Source of the DNA: Oegoconia quadripuncta
Lineage: Eukaryota; Arthropoda; Insecta; Lepidoptera; Autostichidae
DNA length: 64,000 nt
Reading direction: 5' to 3'
NCBI GenBank assembly: GCA_949316235.1
Contig: OX438741.1
Span: 41,956,567-42,020,566 of the forward strand
Within the stretch, counting starts at the first letter, position 1, and the number at the start of each line of letters is the position of its first letter. The notes beneath the pieces are model-generated. The model saw only the letters and a list, made by a program, of their open reading frames with translations, was not told the DNA's origin and did no database searches. This document shows positions 56,501 to 63,379 of the stretch, piece after piece. The position numbers and the translations under genes were made by a program.

Positions 56501-56944
56501 GTAACACACTAATAGTTTTATACTATACAAACATTAAACTTTTTATTTTCACGATTGATTGAATGATGAAAATATAAACCACAGATTAATAGTGCTGTCA
56601 CTTTTGTTTGACACTTCATTACAACGCCATCTGTTTAGTTTCTTTTTAAATTGTTGCGCGCCTTTTATCTGTCCCTTAACAACATGTAAGTGAAAGAGAT
56701 ACAAATAACAGGGCGCGCCGCTAATTGGCGCCATATTCGTTCCCCCGTTCCTGTAGTTCATTATTTAACACACATTCGATATCGGAAAGTTTGTAAAGTA
56801 TTTCGATGACACTTTAATTCGATAATGAATGTCACGTTTGACATTTGACGTTTCCTATGCGAAAGATTTTGACAGCTTTTACTAACAGCATCTGTAAAAA
56901 GCGTCTTACCTCATGTGATCCTGTTGACTCATCGCTTGCTCCAT
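35395..56944 (-). CDS. Polyhomeotic-like Q/N-rich SAM-domain protein, 933 aa, no FCS finger seen
   Basis: Polyhomeotic proteins are subunits of the Polycomb repressive complex PRC1 and oligomerise through their SAM domain. Exons in gene order: 56944-56910, 50982-50891, 49436-47170, 42764-42578, 36810-36764, 35568-35395. All are GT-AG, phases agree, and the total is 2802 coding bases. Residues about 1-330 are Q/N-rich (LQQQMAAQQMM, many NQ and PQ steps) and the middle is polar and charged. LTHVLDGYVIQESNVPFA (781-798) closely resembles the HD1 motif of Ph/PHC. An acidic linker follows, then a C-terminal SAM domain (about 870-933) with W875 and EIDG (900-903). Family members normally carry an FCS-type zinc finger between HD1 and SAM. 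I find no such exon in either intron of that stretch. The start codon sits exactly at an acceptor, so a further 5' coding exon is possible. Confidence 0.82.
35605..36050 (-). mobile_element. Jockey-like LINE 3' end
   Basis: The minus strand reads NTRNKDKLAGHISRLRK before stops. GGCAATTTTCCCCTGAGAAG is the family marker also seen at 38218, 39470, 44360 and 61845. Confidence 0.7.
36068..36275 (+). mobile_element. SINE-D 3' part
   Basis: CATCGTGAGGAAACCTGCAT, CATTGGGCCAGCGTGGTGG and CCCTGCAGTGGGA, ending GATGATGAT. Confidence 0.75.
36330..36740 (+). mobile_element. SINE-B, split by ~180 bp
   Basis: Head and body at 36330-36515, and tail (GATTGGTGTAAGAGTCCG) at 36698-36740. The inserted piece is not recognised. 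It lies 24 bases downstream of the Ph-like exon 5 donor. Confidence 0.7.
36764..36810 (-). CDS. Ph-like exon 5 (47-nt exon entering the SAM domain)
   Basis: The acceptor is TTCTTCCAG|CAAATC and the donor GACG|GTACGT. It encodes NPFDDLTQAIVKAWT. The phase-1 entry and phase-0 exit match both neighbours exactly. Confidence 0.85.
36840..37248. repeat. Dispersed repeat shared with 51985-52270 and 54305-54550
   Basis: GCGGGAACTCGGCGAGTGA and TTGTACAC/TTTTGTTT-type words recur, partly inverted, in the other two. Confidence 0.5.
37249..37818. repeat. Head-to-tail duplication, ~270 bp unit, with a hairpin at the junction
   Basis: Copy 1 is 37249-37518 and copy 2 is 37551-37818, over 95% alike by eye. 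The 33 bases between contain an inverted copy of the unit end, making a perfect 25-bp hairpin (37494-37518 with 37527-37551, 8-base loop). Confidence 0.85.
38013..38029. repeat. GATA microsatellite
   Basis: Four tandem AGAT units. Confidence 0.8.
38105..38560 (-). mobile_element. Jockey-like LINE 3' end
   Basis: Same order as 35605-36050, from the GGCAATTTTCCCCTGAGAAG marker to GATTTTGTATATCAACAGG. Confidence 0.7.
39102..39375 (+). mobile_element. SINE-A, near full length
   Basis: Head GACGACCTGTTTGGTGTAG through to CTAGATGGCGCTGTGTG. Confidence 0.85.
39376..39900 (-). mobile_element. Jockey-like LINE 3' end
   Basis: Same family as 35605 and 38105. The SINE-A above adjoins its right-hand (3') boundary. 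Confidence 0.65.
40086..40423. mobile_element. CTTGAG-type MITE, copy 3
   Basis: GGCCCGTATTAATAAACC at the left, reverse at the right, TAA on both flanks. Confidence 0.85.
40490..40712 (-). mobile_element. Common lepidopteran LINE-derived repeat
   Basis: TTATAAATGCGACAGTTTGG, TTACGGCGAAACGGATGAAC and CCGCGGACGGAAAGCTTGTA. Reverse relative of 18536-18725. Confidence 0.6.
40790..40900 (-). mobile_element. Jockey-like LINE 3' end fragment
   Basis: CTCACCTGATGGAAAGCGACG and CCCAAGGTTGTAAG, as at 12660-12780. Confidence 0.55.
41160..41560 (-). mobile_element. Retroelement ORF tail of the RAGxFxAQRLS family, copy 2
   Basis: The minus strand encodes FRVETLGPCG, then a stop, then [13 protein letters not shown] and [10 protein letters not shown]. 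It overlaps the dispersed repeat that starts at 41462. Confidence 0.6.
41462..41712. repeat. Dispersed ~240-bp repeat, copy 1 of 2
   Basis: Nearly identical to 62006-62234, from TTAGGTCCTTACCTATGAAA to GGGAAGCACATGAA. Confidence 0.8.
42235..42415 (-). mobile_element. SINE-D 3' part
   Basis: CATCCCGCTGGATATAGGCC and GGTTTCCTCACGATGTTTTC in reverse. Confidence 0.7.
42578..42764 (-). CDS. Ph-like exon 4 (acidic linker, residues 799-860)
   Basis: The acceptor is ATTTTGCAG|ATAAGG and the donor GATAATG|GTGAGA. It encodes IRKPLKERTLHPN, then DEESDDTDTEDN. Reading through the donor would stop after four residues (EIRL), giving a possible short isoform without SAM. Confidence 0.85.
43140..43780 (+). 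mobile_element. RTE-like LINE 3' fragment, split by a SINE-A
   Basis: Left part 43140-43410 and right part 43676-43780. The right part carries the 3' end (AGACGTACTGCGCAAACCCC). The frame is broken in several places. Confidence 0.6.
43411..43675 (-). mobile_element. SINE-A with intact target duplication
   Basis: A full reverse SINE-A flanked by AATGAAAA at 43403-43410 and 43676-43683. Confidence 0.9.
43781..44022 (+). mobile_element. SINE-B, near full length
   Basis: Head with TGGTGTAGTGGATAGTGACC, B box GGTTCGAATCCCGCG, tail GACTAGATGATTGGTGTCA. Confidence 0.85.
44027..44103 (-). mobile_element. SINE-B head fragment
   Basis: AAATTCGAAACCGCAACC and CTACTACACCAATCG in reverse. Confidence 0.65.
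44280..44450 (-). mobile_element. Jockey-like LINE 3' fragment
   Basis: GCAATTTTCCCCTGAGAAGA and AACTCAAACCGTTGCTC. Confidence 0.6.
44990..45580. mobile_element. Fold-back MITE interrupted by a SINE-C
   Basis: TTAGCGCGATACG and GGTGTCGATTCGGATGTTCACC on the left answer TGGTGTACATCCGAATCGACAC and CTTAGCGCGATCG on the right. The SINE-C sits between them. Confidence 0.7.
45183..45516 (-). mobile_element. SINE-C, near full length
   Basis: Complete reverse order with GGGGATCGAACCCACGACC and the A-rich end. Confidence 0.85.
45590..46140. other. Ph-like intron 3, with a LINE scrap at its left
   Basis: 45600-45680 shares GATTTTGTAGATCAACGGGA with the jockey-like tails. The rest is unrecognised. 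Confidence 0.4.
46180..46390 (+). mobile_element. LINE polymerase C-terminal fragment
   Basis: [20 protein letters not shown], sister of 5890-6105. It ends in GATGATGATGA. Confidence 0.65.
46391..47165. other. Ph-like intron 3, mostly unrecognised
   Basis: 46600-46760 has AAACGGTTGGACAGATTTGG, a LINE-derived word. 46795-46860 shares CACGTCGCG/GACAAACGATGTCGTG words with 25565-25625. Confidence 0.4.
47170..49436 (-). CDS. Ph-like exon 3 (2.27 kb, Q/N-rich body and HD1 motif)
   Basis: The acceptor is TTTGCAG|GCGACC and the donor TTTGCT|GTAAGT, phase 0. It is a single open frame of 755 codons with N/Q/P-rich repeats early and Lys/Glu/Asn-rich sequence later, ending with the HD1-like motif. An open frame of this length in AT-rich DNA is strong evidence of coding. 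Confidence 0.95.
50069..50380 (+). mobile_element. SINE-C, near full length
   Basis: CCTCCGTGGCTCAATGTAAAC to CCGTTGTGCATAAAAAA. Confidence 0.85.
50390..50535 (-). mobile_element. Retroelement ORF tail of the RAGxFxAQRLS family, copy 3, decayed
   Basis: The minus strand reads ELGFRCGTWG, then GAGNFFA before a stop. Weak but collinear with the other copies. Confidence 0.45.
50891..50982 (-). CDS. Ph-like exon 2 (Q-rich, residues 12-42)
   Basis: The acceptor is CATCAACAG|CAATCC and the donor CCGCCAG|GTATGT. It encodes NPHLQQQMAAQQMMLC and EAPILMPPG. Confidence 0.85.
51058..51410 (-). mobile_element. Retroelement ORF tail of the RAGxFxAQRLS family, copy 4
   Basis: The minus strand encodes FTPFGVETLGPWGTGAD and FRELSERLVDASHG, the longest piece of this ORF here. 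It begins about 75 bases from Ph-like exon 2, on the acceptor side. Confidence 0.6.
51415..51984. other. Ph-like intron 1, nothing recognised
   Basis: No supported feature. Confidence 0.35.
51985..52270. repeat. Dispersed repeat, relative of 54305-54550
   Basis: Both run from TTGTTGGAAGGCAAAGG-like sequence through CTTCTTGTGGGAA to AAAATGCAACRTC and CGCTGAGTTCCC. Confidence 0.65.
52755..52880 (-). mobile_element. SINE-C 3' part
   Basis: CTCAATCACACCTGATGTTA and GGAAACCCCAACACATTTG in reverse. Confidence 0.75.
53256..53308 (+). mobile_element. SINE-C 3' scrap
   Basis: CAGGTGTGATTGAGGTCAAG and CGTCGTGCATAAAAAA. Confidence 0.65.
53700..53890 (+). mobile_element. RTE-like LINE 3' tail
   Basis: It ends GTACAATAAAGCGTTTACAA, the same tail as the LINE at 2040-2895. 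Confidence 0.6.
54161..54206. repeat. Perfect 46-bp palindrome without spacer
   Basis: Each half is 23 bases, with centre GTATAC at 54181-54186 and outer ends TATCTGCAAC and GTTGCAGATA. Confidence 0.95.
54305..54550. repeat. Dispersed repeat, relative of 51985-52270
   Basis: GTTGGAAGGCAAAGG, CTTCTTGTGGGAAGTC and CGCTGAGTTCCCGCC. Confidence 0.65.
54872..54999. mobile_element. Short relative of the CTTGAG-type MITE
   Basis: It has the terminal words GGCCCGTATTAATAAA and TTTATTAATACAGCCC but only ~130 bp and a different interior. TAT lies on both flanks. Confidence 0.7.
55012..55307. mobile_element. CTTGAG-type MITE, copy 4, reverse
   Basis: TTA on both flanks. Opposite orientation to copies 1-3. 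Only about 12 bases separate it from the short relative. Confidence 0.85.
55722..56047. mobile_element. CTTGAG-type MITE, copy 5, reverse
   Basis: TAA on both flanks. Full interior including GATAGCGTCAACTGCTTAAG. Confidence 0.85.
56245..56507. mobile_element. ATCGAT-rich MITE
   Basis: Terminal repeats start GTGTTACCAGACCAATCGAT (23 bp, exact). The interior has over a dozen ATCGAT/GATCGA/GTCGAC words. No clear target duplication. Confidence 0.85.
56910..56944 (-). CDS. Ph-like exon 1 (35 nt, MEQAMSQQDHM)
   Basis: The acceptor is AATTTCCAG|ATGGAG and the donor ATGAG|GTAAGA, phase 2. Joined to the next exon it reads HMSNPHLQQQ, keeping the Q-rich character. The ATG abuts the acceptor, so the true start may be here or in an unseen upstream exon. 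Confidence 0.75.
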
Positions 56945-57829
56945 CTGGAAATTAAAACAATATTTTAATTAAAACAAGCAGTATACTGCTTTCAAAGCAA
57001 CAAAGTCTTTGTTACCAACTTTATCTTTATCTTTAATATCTTTATTGTACACAAAATTGTTACAGTAATATGCATTGTATATAAAATGCACAAAGGCGAG
57101 CTTAACTCCGATAGAGTTTTCTACCAGCAAACCTTAGAGATACATAGTGTTTATTAGATTGGGCAGAAAATAGTGCATACAACAATTGAAAACTTTGAAG
57201 GAATCCTTTTCAAAGTTGGCAATATTTTATTTAAAAAAAAAGTTGCAAGTGACTTCAGTTACCTACTTGATTTTTAATGATTACTAAACATAAAGGTGTA
57301 TCTCATAAGCCGAACAGCCGTCATCCCACAAAAATTTTGCGTTTAAACGGCAAATTAGCGAATACACGCAAACATTAGTGCATGGTAGGTAGGTACACGG
57401 CTGCAGTCCGGGGAGCTCAGATCAATAATGCTACCTGAGGTTCGTAACTATACCCGAAACCCTTTGCCGCGTTGCATACGTCCGAATCGAAGTACATTGC
57501 TGGTTATTGCAGTTGTCAATCATAAAAGGGCATGTCATAAGATCAATGTAGAGCGAATATATTATTGAGTCGAACAAATTGAAGGCTTATGCATACAAGG
57601 TCGCTTCTGGGTCGGTTTCTATTTGTTTTAACGTAGGTAATGGGATGCAGTGATGACCACATCGCCCATCCTTTATCCTTCATATCGGAACACTAGGAGA
57701 GAATATCGATTATAATCACGCAGGGCTCAATGCGAATTGATGTATTTGTGTGAAATTAGTAGCCACTTGTCAATGTTTTATTTATTTGTCAATTTCAATT
57801 GTCAATTTATTGATTTATATATATATGCT
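56945..57829. other. Upstream of Ph-like exon 1, nothing recognised
   Basis: It should hold a 5' noncoding exon or promoter of the Ph-like gene, but no donor stands out. Confidence 0.35.
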
Positions 57830-58045
57830 GTATGATTAATACAGACATGTGTTCCCGAGTTATGGATGTTTTTCTTTTACAAAAAAAAAAGTATTTGTGT
57901 AGTTTATCCATGGACTTATTATTTTATCAACCATTTTTTTTTTTTTACCAGGAGAAGTAGTTTATCAACCATCTGGTATCTATAATACAAGCCTAGTTGC
58001 TTAGTGTGGACCTAGATGGCGCTGTGTGTATGTGCAAAGATATTT
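57830..58045 (+). mobile_element. SINE-A, head-truncated, with an inserted T-rich piece
   Basis: It starts TATGATTAATACAGACATG and ends GATGGCGCTGTGTG. A short T-rich stretch interrupts the body and part of the body is repeated after it. Confidence 0.7.
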
Positions 58046-58047
58046 AT

Positions 58048-58049
58048 TA

Positions 58050-58080
<31 letters not shown>
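58048..58080. repeat. ATT microsatellite
   Basis: About nine ATT units, directly after the SINE-A tail. Confidence 0.85.
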
Positions 58081-58085
<5 letters not shown>

Positions 58086-58407
58086 TTATATTATTAAGTA
58101 AGTTTATTAATAAGATATTAATATTATATTTATGCATAATTATCTATAATTATTTCTTTAGTTGGTAGTAGCGTGCACCCTATCTGTTTTTCTACCTACA
58201 AATGTCCCATAGCTGTGGGTTGTATGGAAGAGATCGGTTTTAGTGATAAGACCTCCTAAATCGCTGAGCCACCGACGGTCAAAATGTTAATCGCACAAAT
58301 CGGACCTATTAATGTCAGATGTGTGTGTAGAATCGCCTTAACAATGACAGTTTAAATATCGTGAATTCCAAGAATAGTAAATCCTTGTCTTACAGCCAGC
58401 AGACAAA

Positions 58408-58671
58408 ATGACTAGTAATTTGACTTCAACAATTCGAACGGACGAAGATATCGCATCTAGCAACACCACGGATACTAACAAGGAGTCAGAAAAGGAGTTG
58501 CCTTTTAAAGTGTCAGTATTGAATATAATTTTAGGTATATTAATGATGATATCAATAGCAGCGTCGTGTTATGGCGTCTATAAGTTATATAGACGGTGCC
58601 ACTTTAAATTTCGTCGACGGGATATTAATCTTGAAACAAACGCCTCAGAACCGTTATGGTCTTTTCATTGA
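58408..58671 (+). CDS. Small single-pass membrane protein, 87 aa, unrecognised
   Basis: The frame starts 19 bases after a good acceptor (TTGTCTTACAG), so a noncoding 5' exon is expected upstream. The N-terminal ~34 residues are polar, with sequons at NLT and NTT. A hydrophobic stretch, about residues 35-56 (VSVLNIILGILMMISIAASC), is followed by Tyr/Arg-rich YKLYRRCHFKFRRR, suggesting N-out/C-in topology by the positive-inside rule. It ends EPLWSFH. No signal peptide is evident. It diverges from the Ph-like gene on the opposite strand. I do not recognise a family; a chance ORF is possible, though composition and splice context favour a gene. Confidence 0.5.
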   Translation: MTSNLTSTIRTDEDIASSNTTDTNKESEKELPFKVSVLNIILGILMMISIAASCYGVYKLYRRCHFKFRRRDINLETNASEPLWSFH

Positions 58672-58914
58672 TACATTTAGAATTATTATTATTATAAGCT
58701 TTATTTCCTTACATTTCTTTTTTACATTTATATTACCTATGTGTATTCTTAATTTATTTGTTAGTTTCTATATGTAGGTACTTAATTATCTATGTTAGTG
58801 TAAGGGCCGCCTAATGCCTCTCTCTCTTGCTCTTCTTGACCACGTATTCCCTGCAACACATACAATATCCTCGTTCCATCTTTTGAATGGTCTGCCTCTT
58901 TTACGCGTTTTATA

Positions 58915-59250
58915 GAATGGTTTGTTTGTTTGTTTGTAAACGCTTTATTGTACAAAAAGGCAATACATTAATTTTGCATTGATACATAAATTGAGTACAA
59001 CGGCGGACTTATATATGGTGTCCAGTCCATTATATTTTTTGACCATCTTCCGTCTTTTGTCCTTTGTATTGTATATGACCTGTCCACCTTTGTTAAGCCA
59101 AAAACCCTTTGTTAATCCAACCAAAAAATAAAAAAACTTAATACCTACTCCCCAATCCGGCTGGTCTCCGTGGGGATTACGACCAAAACCCTCCAAATCA
59201 AACAAAAGAAGTAAAAGTCGATACACACTCTCCAACAGGCACATTTAGAA
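58915..59250 (-). mobile_element. RTE-like LINE 3' end
   Basis: The tail in reverse, TTGTAAACGCTTTATTGTAC, matches that at 2040-2895. The minus strand encodes RNPHGDQPDWGVG. Confidence 0.65.
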
Positions 59251-59282
59251 TAGCCAGAGATTATTACATCCAAATTTACCAA

Positions 59283-59770
59283 ACCAAAGGGAGCGTTGGT
59301 GGCTCAGCGGTCACCCAATTCCCAGGCAGACTATGTACCAATGTATTTTTAAATTTAATTAAGTACTTATGTGCATTTGTGTATTTGTTGGTGGTAGGGC
59401 ATTTTAAATGTCCGCCTGGCTAGCTACCACCATCTTATCTAAATCTGCCGCCAATCAGCAATGTTAATAGCATTGTTGTGTTCCGGTTGTCAGGGATAAG
59501 ATAGCCAGTCCCACAAATGCGTTGGGGTTTCCGGGTCAGTACGCTTCGACCTTCGACCTCATCATCACTTAACATCAGGTGTGATTGAGGTCAAGTACCA
59601 ACCCGTTATGCATAAAAAAAAAAAAAAATTTATCCGACTGCTCTTGAACGGTGAAGGAAAACATCGCAAGGAAACCTTCATGTCTAATTCAAAGACATGT
59701 GAAGTCCCCAAGGTATGAGGGAAGGCCTATATCCCTGCAGTGGGGTATTTACGGGCTGATGATGATGAAA
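59283..59770 (+). mobile_element. SINE-D, split by a SINE-C
   Basis: The head (GGTGGCTCAGCGG) and body to about 59384 resume at about 59628 (TTTATCCGACTGCTCTTGAA) and end CTGATGATGATG. Confidence 0.8.
59388..59627 (+). mobile_element. SINE-C, head-truncated, inside a SINE-D
   Basis: GTTGGTGGTAGGGCATTTTA to ACCCGTTATGCATAAAAAA. Confidence 0.85.
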
Positions 59771-59861
59771 CCAAATCAACTATGTAAAAAGCTTATATAT
59801 CTTCTTTCTATCAAACAGGGCTATGAACCGAGTTTGATCGTTAATATAATAATAAAATAAT

Positions 59862-60095
59862 AAATATTTCGGACACTAACACCAATCATCTAGTCCCAAA
59901 CTAAGCAAAGCTTGTACTATGGATACTAGATAACGGATAAACATACATAAATATTTATTTATAAACATCCATGACTCGGGAAGAAATGTTCATATTCATC
60001 ACACAAACATTTACCCGTCGCGGGATTCGAACCCGCAACCATTGGTTTCGCTGACAGGGGTGACAGGGGGTGAAGAGATAGTGATATCTCTTACA
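59862..60095 (-). mobile_element. SINE-B, near full length
   Basis: Tail, body, GGGATTCGAACCCGCAACC and a rearranged head in reverse. Confidence 0.8.
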
Positions 60096-60304
60096 CCAAA
60101 AAAAAAATTGCAGTACCTGTGATAACTATAACGTTAAAAGCTAAATTTCGAAACGGGTTAATCGATTTTCATTATACATGGCTAAGAACCTGTCCATTCG
60201 AACTTGAAAGTTTCAACGGCGATCTGTTCACCCCTGTCACGTGTGCATATCTGTATATTTATAAAGATGAACCGCGGATGTTACAATTTAATCTTTTAAT
60301 GTGT

Positions 60305-60525
60305 GACGACCGATTGGTGTATTGGATAGAGACCCTGTTAGCGAAAATCCCGCGACGGGTAAATGTTTGTGTGATGAATATATGAACATTTATTCCTGAG
60401 TCATGGATGTTTATATAAATATTTATGTATGTTTATCCGTTATCTAGTATCCATAGTACAAGCTTCGCTTAGTTTGGGGCTAGATGATTGGTGTGAGTGT
60501 CCTAAATATTTATTATTATTATTAT
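60305..60525 (+). mobile_element. SINE-B with the B box deleted
   Basis: GACGACCGATTGGTGTATTGG, then a deletion to CCCGCGACGGGTAAATG, then body and tail. Confidence 0.75.
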
Positions 60526-61007
60526 TTGGAACACCCAAACGCATTAGTTTGGGAAATCTTTGACCACCCCATTACTGAGTATAAACAGCATTGTGTCAAC
60601 CACTGTTTAAGTTACCTTTTCAGACTTAATCTGTCAGGGAACGGAGTATTAAAGTTACATCTTGACATTGTCAAAATAGCTGAATTCCATTCTGTGAATA
60701 ACAGCATCACGCACGTCTATAATCCTGTATGGTCTCGTAGGTATAACGGTCCCGTTTTTCTCGCTTCGCTGCGAGTGCGAGTGCTTTAAAAGCCCGAGAA
60801 ATCGGAACTGAAATATATCGCAAATCCCATTTAAAATAGGGTGTATTGCAAAATGAGACTAAATGATATCAAGCATAGAGACTATAATGAGCTGGAATAT
60901 CAGAATTGAATAATCTTTATTTATTCTCTTTAGAAAACCCCACCCATCCCAACTAATCCCAATACTAACTAATATTATAAAAGCGAAAGTTTGTGTTGTG
61001 TATGTAC
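60526..61007. other. Intergenic, nothing recognised
   Basis: CAAAATAGCTGAATTCCA at about 60674 recurs near 17376, an old dispersed repeat end. No gene. Confidence 0.35.
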
Positions 61008-61105
61008 TATGAAGAGAGCGTCGGTGGCTCAGTGGACAGTCAGTCATAGTCTCCCAATTTCAGAATTCGATCCTCAGGCAGGCCATGTACCAATGATATT
61101 TTACT
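61008..61105 (+). mobile_element. SINE-D head
   Basis: GCGTCGGTGGCTCAGTGGAC and GAATTCGATCCTCAGGCAGG. Confidence 0.7.
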
Positions 61106-61384
61106 ATTAATTTTAATTAAATCCACATGTTTCTCTTTAATAAATGTTCATAGAAACCTCCTTTCTTGTTTTCCTCAAACAAAATTATAGATTAAACAAA
61201 TTAAAAGTTATTTTTCCTTAGGCCATAGCCTATAAAAGTATTTAAAAACTTCTCTACCATAATTCGGAGTGTATAAATTGCCAATATACTGATACTATAT
61301 GTACATAAAGAAAAAATTACTCGGCAAATCGAACTTAGAAAAGAAGAAAATATAAAAATAACATAAAATTTACATAATTACAAA

Positions 61385-61560
61385 AAATGTATAGCGTCTA
61401 GCTCTCCCACCTGGGGCATTGTCCCCAATACACTGGCTGCATTGCCCCGCTGAATAGCTAGGCTTAATCTTTGAGCGAAAAAAGAGCCCGCCCTTATATC
61501 ACCTGATGCCACAATTAGCTTATCAGACACCGCCTTTACGAATTTTTTGGTGTCTGAAGT
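61385..61560 (-). mobile_element. Retroelement ORF tail of the RAGxFxAQRLS family, copy 5, best preserved
   Basis: The minus strand is open through SGDIRAGSFFAQRLSLAI and [20 protein letters not shown]. Confidence 0.65.
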
Positions 61561-61772
61561 ACCAATGAGTTTTTAAATTTAATTTAATTAGGTACTTATG
61601 TGCATTTATCCGACTGATCTTAAATGGTGACGGAAAACATCGTGAGGAAACCTACACGCCTGAGGAATTTAAAAAAATCGAAGTCTTGTGAAGTACCCAA
61701 CCGGGCCAGCGTGGCCGACTATACGAGGGAAAGCCTATATCCCTGCAGTGGACTATTTACGGGCTGATGATG
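61561..61772 (+). mobile_element. SINE-D 3' part
   Basis: CATCGTGAGGAAACCTACAC and CCCTGCAGTGGAC, ending GATGATGAT. Confidence 0.75.
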
Positions 61773-61773
61773 A

Positions 61774-61837
61774 TTTTTTTTTTATGCACGACGGGTTCGT
61801 CCTTGACCTCAATCACACCTGATGTTAAGTGAAGATA
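61774..61837 (-). mobile_element. SINE-C 3' scrap
   Basis: TTTTTTTTATGCACGACGGG and CACACCTGATGTTAAGTG. Confidence 0.7.
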
Positions 61838-62290
61838 GGCAATTTTCCTCTGAGAAGAACAAGCAAGAAACTCGAGGGGTTGCTCTTTTAAAAACAAGTT
61901 TTTATATTACAAAAAGGTTTTTGTATTTCATTATTAATTGTGAAATAGTCTGGCATGCGAACGAGCTGGTTATCATCTAAATAACCTGATATTTTATAAT
62001 ATTAGGTCCTTACCTATGAAATTAGCGTTTTGTATGAAGAATTTCATTAAGACTGTTTTCTCCATACAAACATTTTTGTTTTTTTTTTTTGGGAACGGCA
62101 AATCTAAATTTAGCTAAACTTTGTGTGTATTATCGGATAACATTAAGTTGAGTATAGGCAGCGTTAATTTATAAAAGTAACCGCTTTATAACAGTTTCAG
62201 CGAATCTAAGAAATGATTATGGGAAGCACATGAACGAACATTTTGTATATTATCAGGAACCTTCTTGAAAAAGCGTACACTTTTAATGTT
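61838..62290 (-). mobile_element. Jockey-like LINE 3' end, split by a dispersed repeat
   Basis: The left part carries GGCAATTTTCCTCTGAGAAG. The right part, 62235-62290, resumes at ATTTTGTATATTATCAGG. Confidence 0.65.
62006..62234. repeat. Dispersed ~240-bp repeat, copy 2 of 2
   Basis: See 41462-41712. Here both breakpoints in the LINE are visible, which defines the element ends. Confidence 0.8.
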
Positions 62291-62510
62291 TGAAACAACT
62301 GAACACTAATGTTTGGGATATATCTTACCACCCCATTTGGAATAGAGATTATGACTTTTTATGTATGTTTTAATGCTTCCTAATGAAACCCTAATTATTA
62401 CATTATTTTAGAGTTCCCGTGGCCACCTCTCAGCTCCATCATCAGATCCTGGATACTATTTACGATCAGATAACTTGTCACGACAATTCAAACGATCCCA
62501 AACACGATTT

Positions 62511-62755
62511 GACGACCTGTTTGGTGTAGTGGTTACCAACTCTGACCACTATACCAAAAGGTTGCGGGTTCGAATCCCGCTAGGGGCTTATGTTTGTGTG
62601 ATGAATACGGACACGTGTACCCGAGTTAAGGATGTTTTCATATAAAATAAATATTTGTTTCCAAAAAAAATGTATTCAACCATCTGTTATCCACAACACG
62701 AGCCTATAGTTGCTTAAAGTGGAACTAGATGGCGCTGTGTGTATGTCAAAAAAAA
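62511..62755 (+). mobile_element. SINE-A, near full length
   Basis: Head to CTAGATGGCGCTGTGTG. Flanked by two related copies of CAGCTCCATCATCAGA (62434 and 62797). Confidence 0.85.
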
Positions 62756-63154
62756 ATGGGGATGTATTGTTTTCAGAATTCCTATGACCACCTTCCAGCT
62801 CCATCATCAGACCAAAAAGGCATCTATAAGAGCTAAGATAAACAAAGGTACTCGAGACGGTGCCTTTGTGGCTATTGATGCCTTGGATCCCGACTAATTA
62901 GGGAAATGAATAGTGTTGCAGGGGAAGAGGGTGCCCACAATAGGCTAGGGGATTACGTTTACATCTGTGGGCCTCTATAGACCATGGATGGGATGTGAGC
63001 CGGGTTTGCGAATCGTGATCTCGGGGCATCTCTCGAATTTTACCTGCGCCTTTTTGAACAGACTAATAGACATCGACGTGAAATACGTAAACGACGTAAA
63101 TAAATTTTATATTAATAACTATTTAAGTAATAGTATAGTAATAATAAATAATAA
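62756..63154. other. Intergenic, old repeat fragments
   Basis: Holds the second CAGCTCCATCATCAGA block, otherwise unrecognised. Confidence 0.4.
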
Positions 63155-63379
63155 GAAATATTTCGGACACTTACACCAATCATTTAGTCCCAAACTAAGC
63201 AAAGCTTGTGCTATGGATACTAGATAACGGATAAACATACATAAATATTTATATAAACATCCATGACTCGGGAATAAATGTTCGTATTCATCACACAAAC
63301 AGTTACCCCTCGCGGGATTCGAACCCGCAACCGTTGGTTTCGCTGATAGGGTCACTATCCACTACACCAATCGGTCGCC
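63155..63379 (-). mobile_element. SINE-B, near full length
   Basis: Tail, body, GGGATTCGAACCCGCAACC and CACTACACCAATCGGTCG head. Confidence 0.85.
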
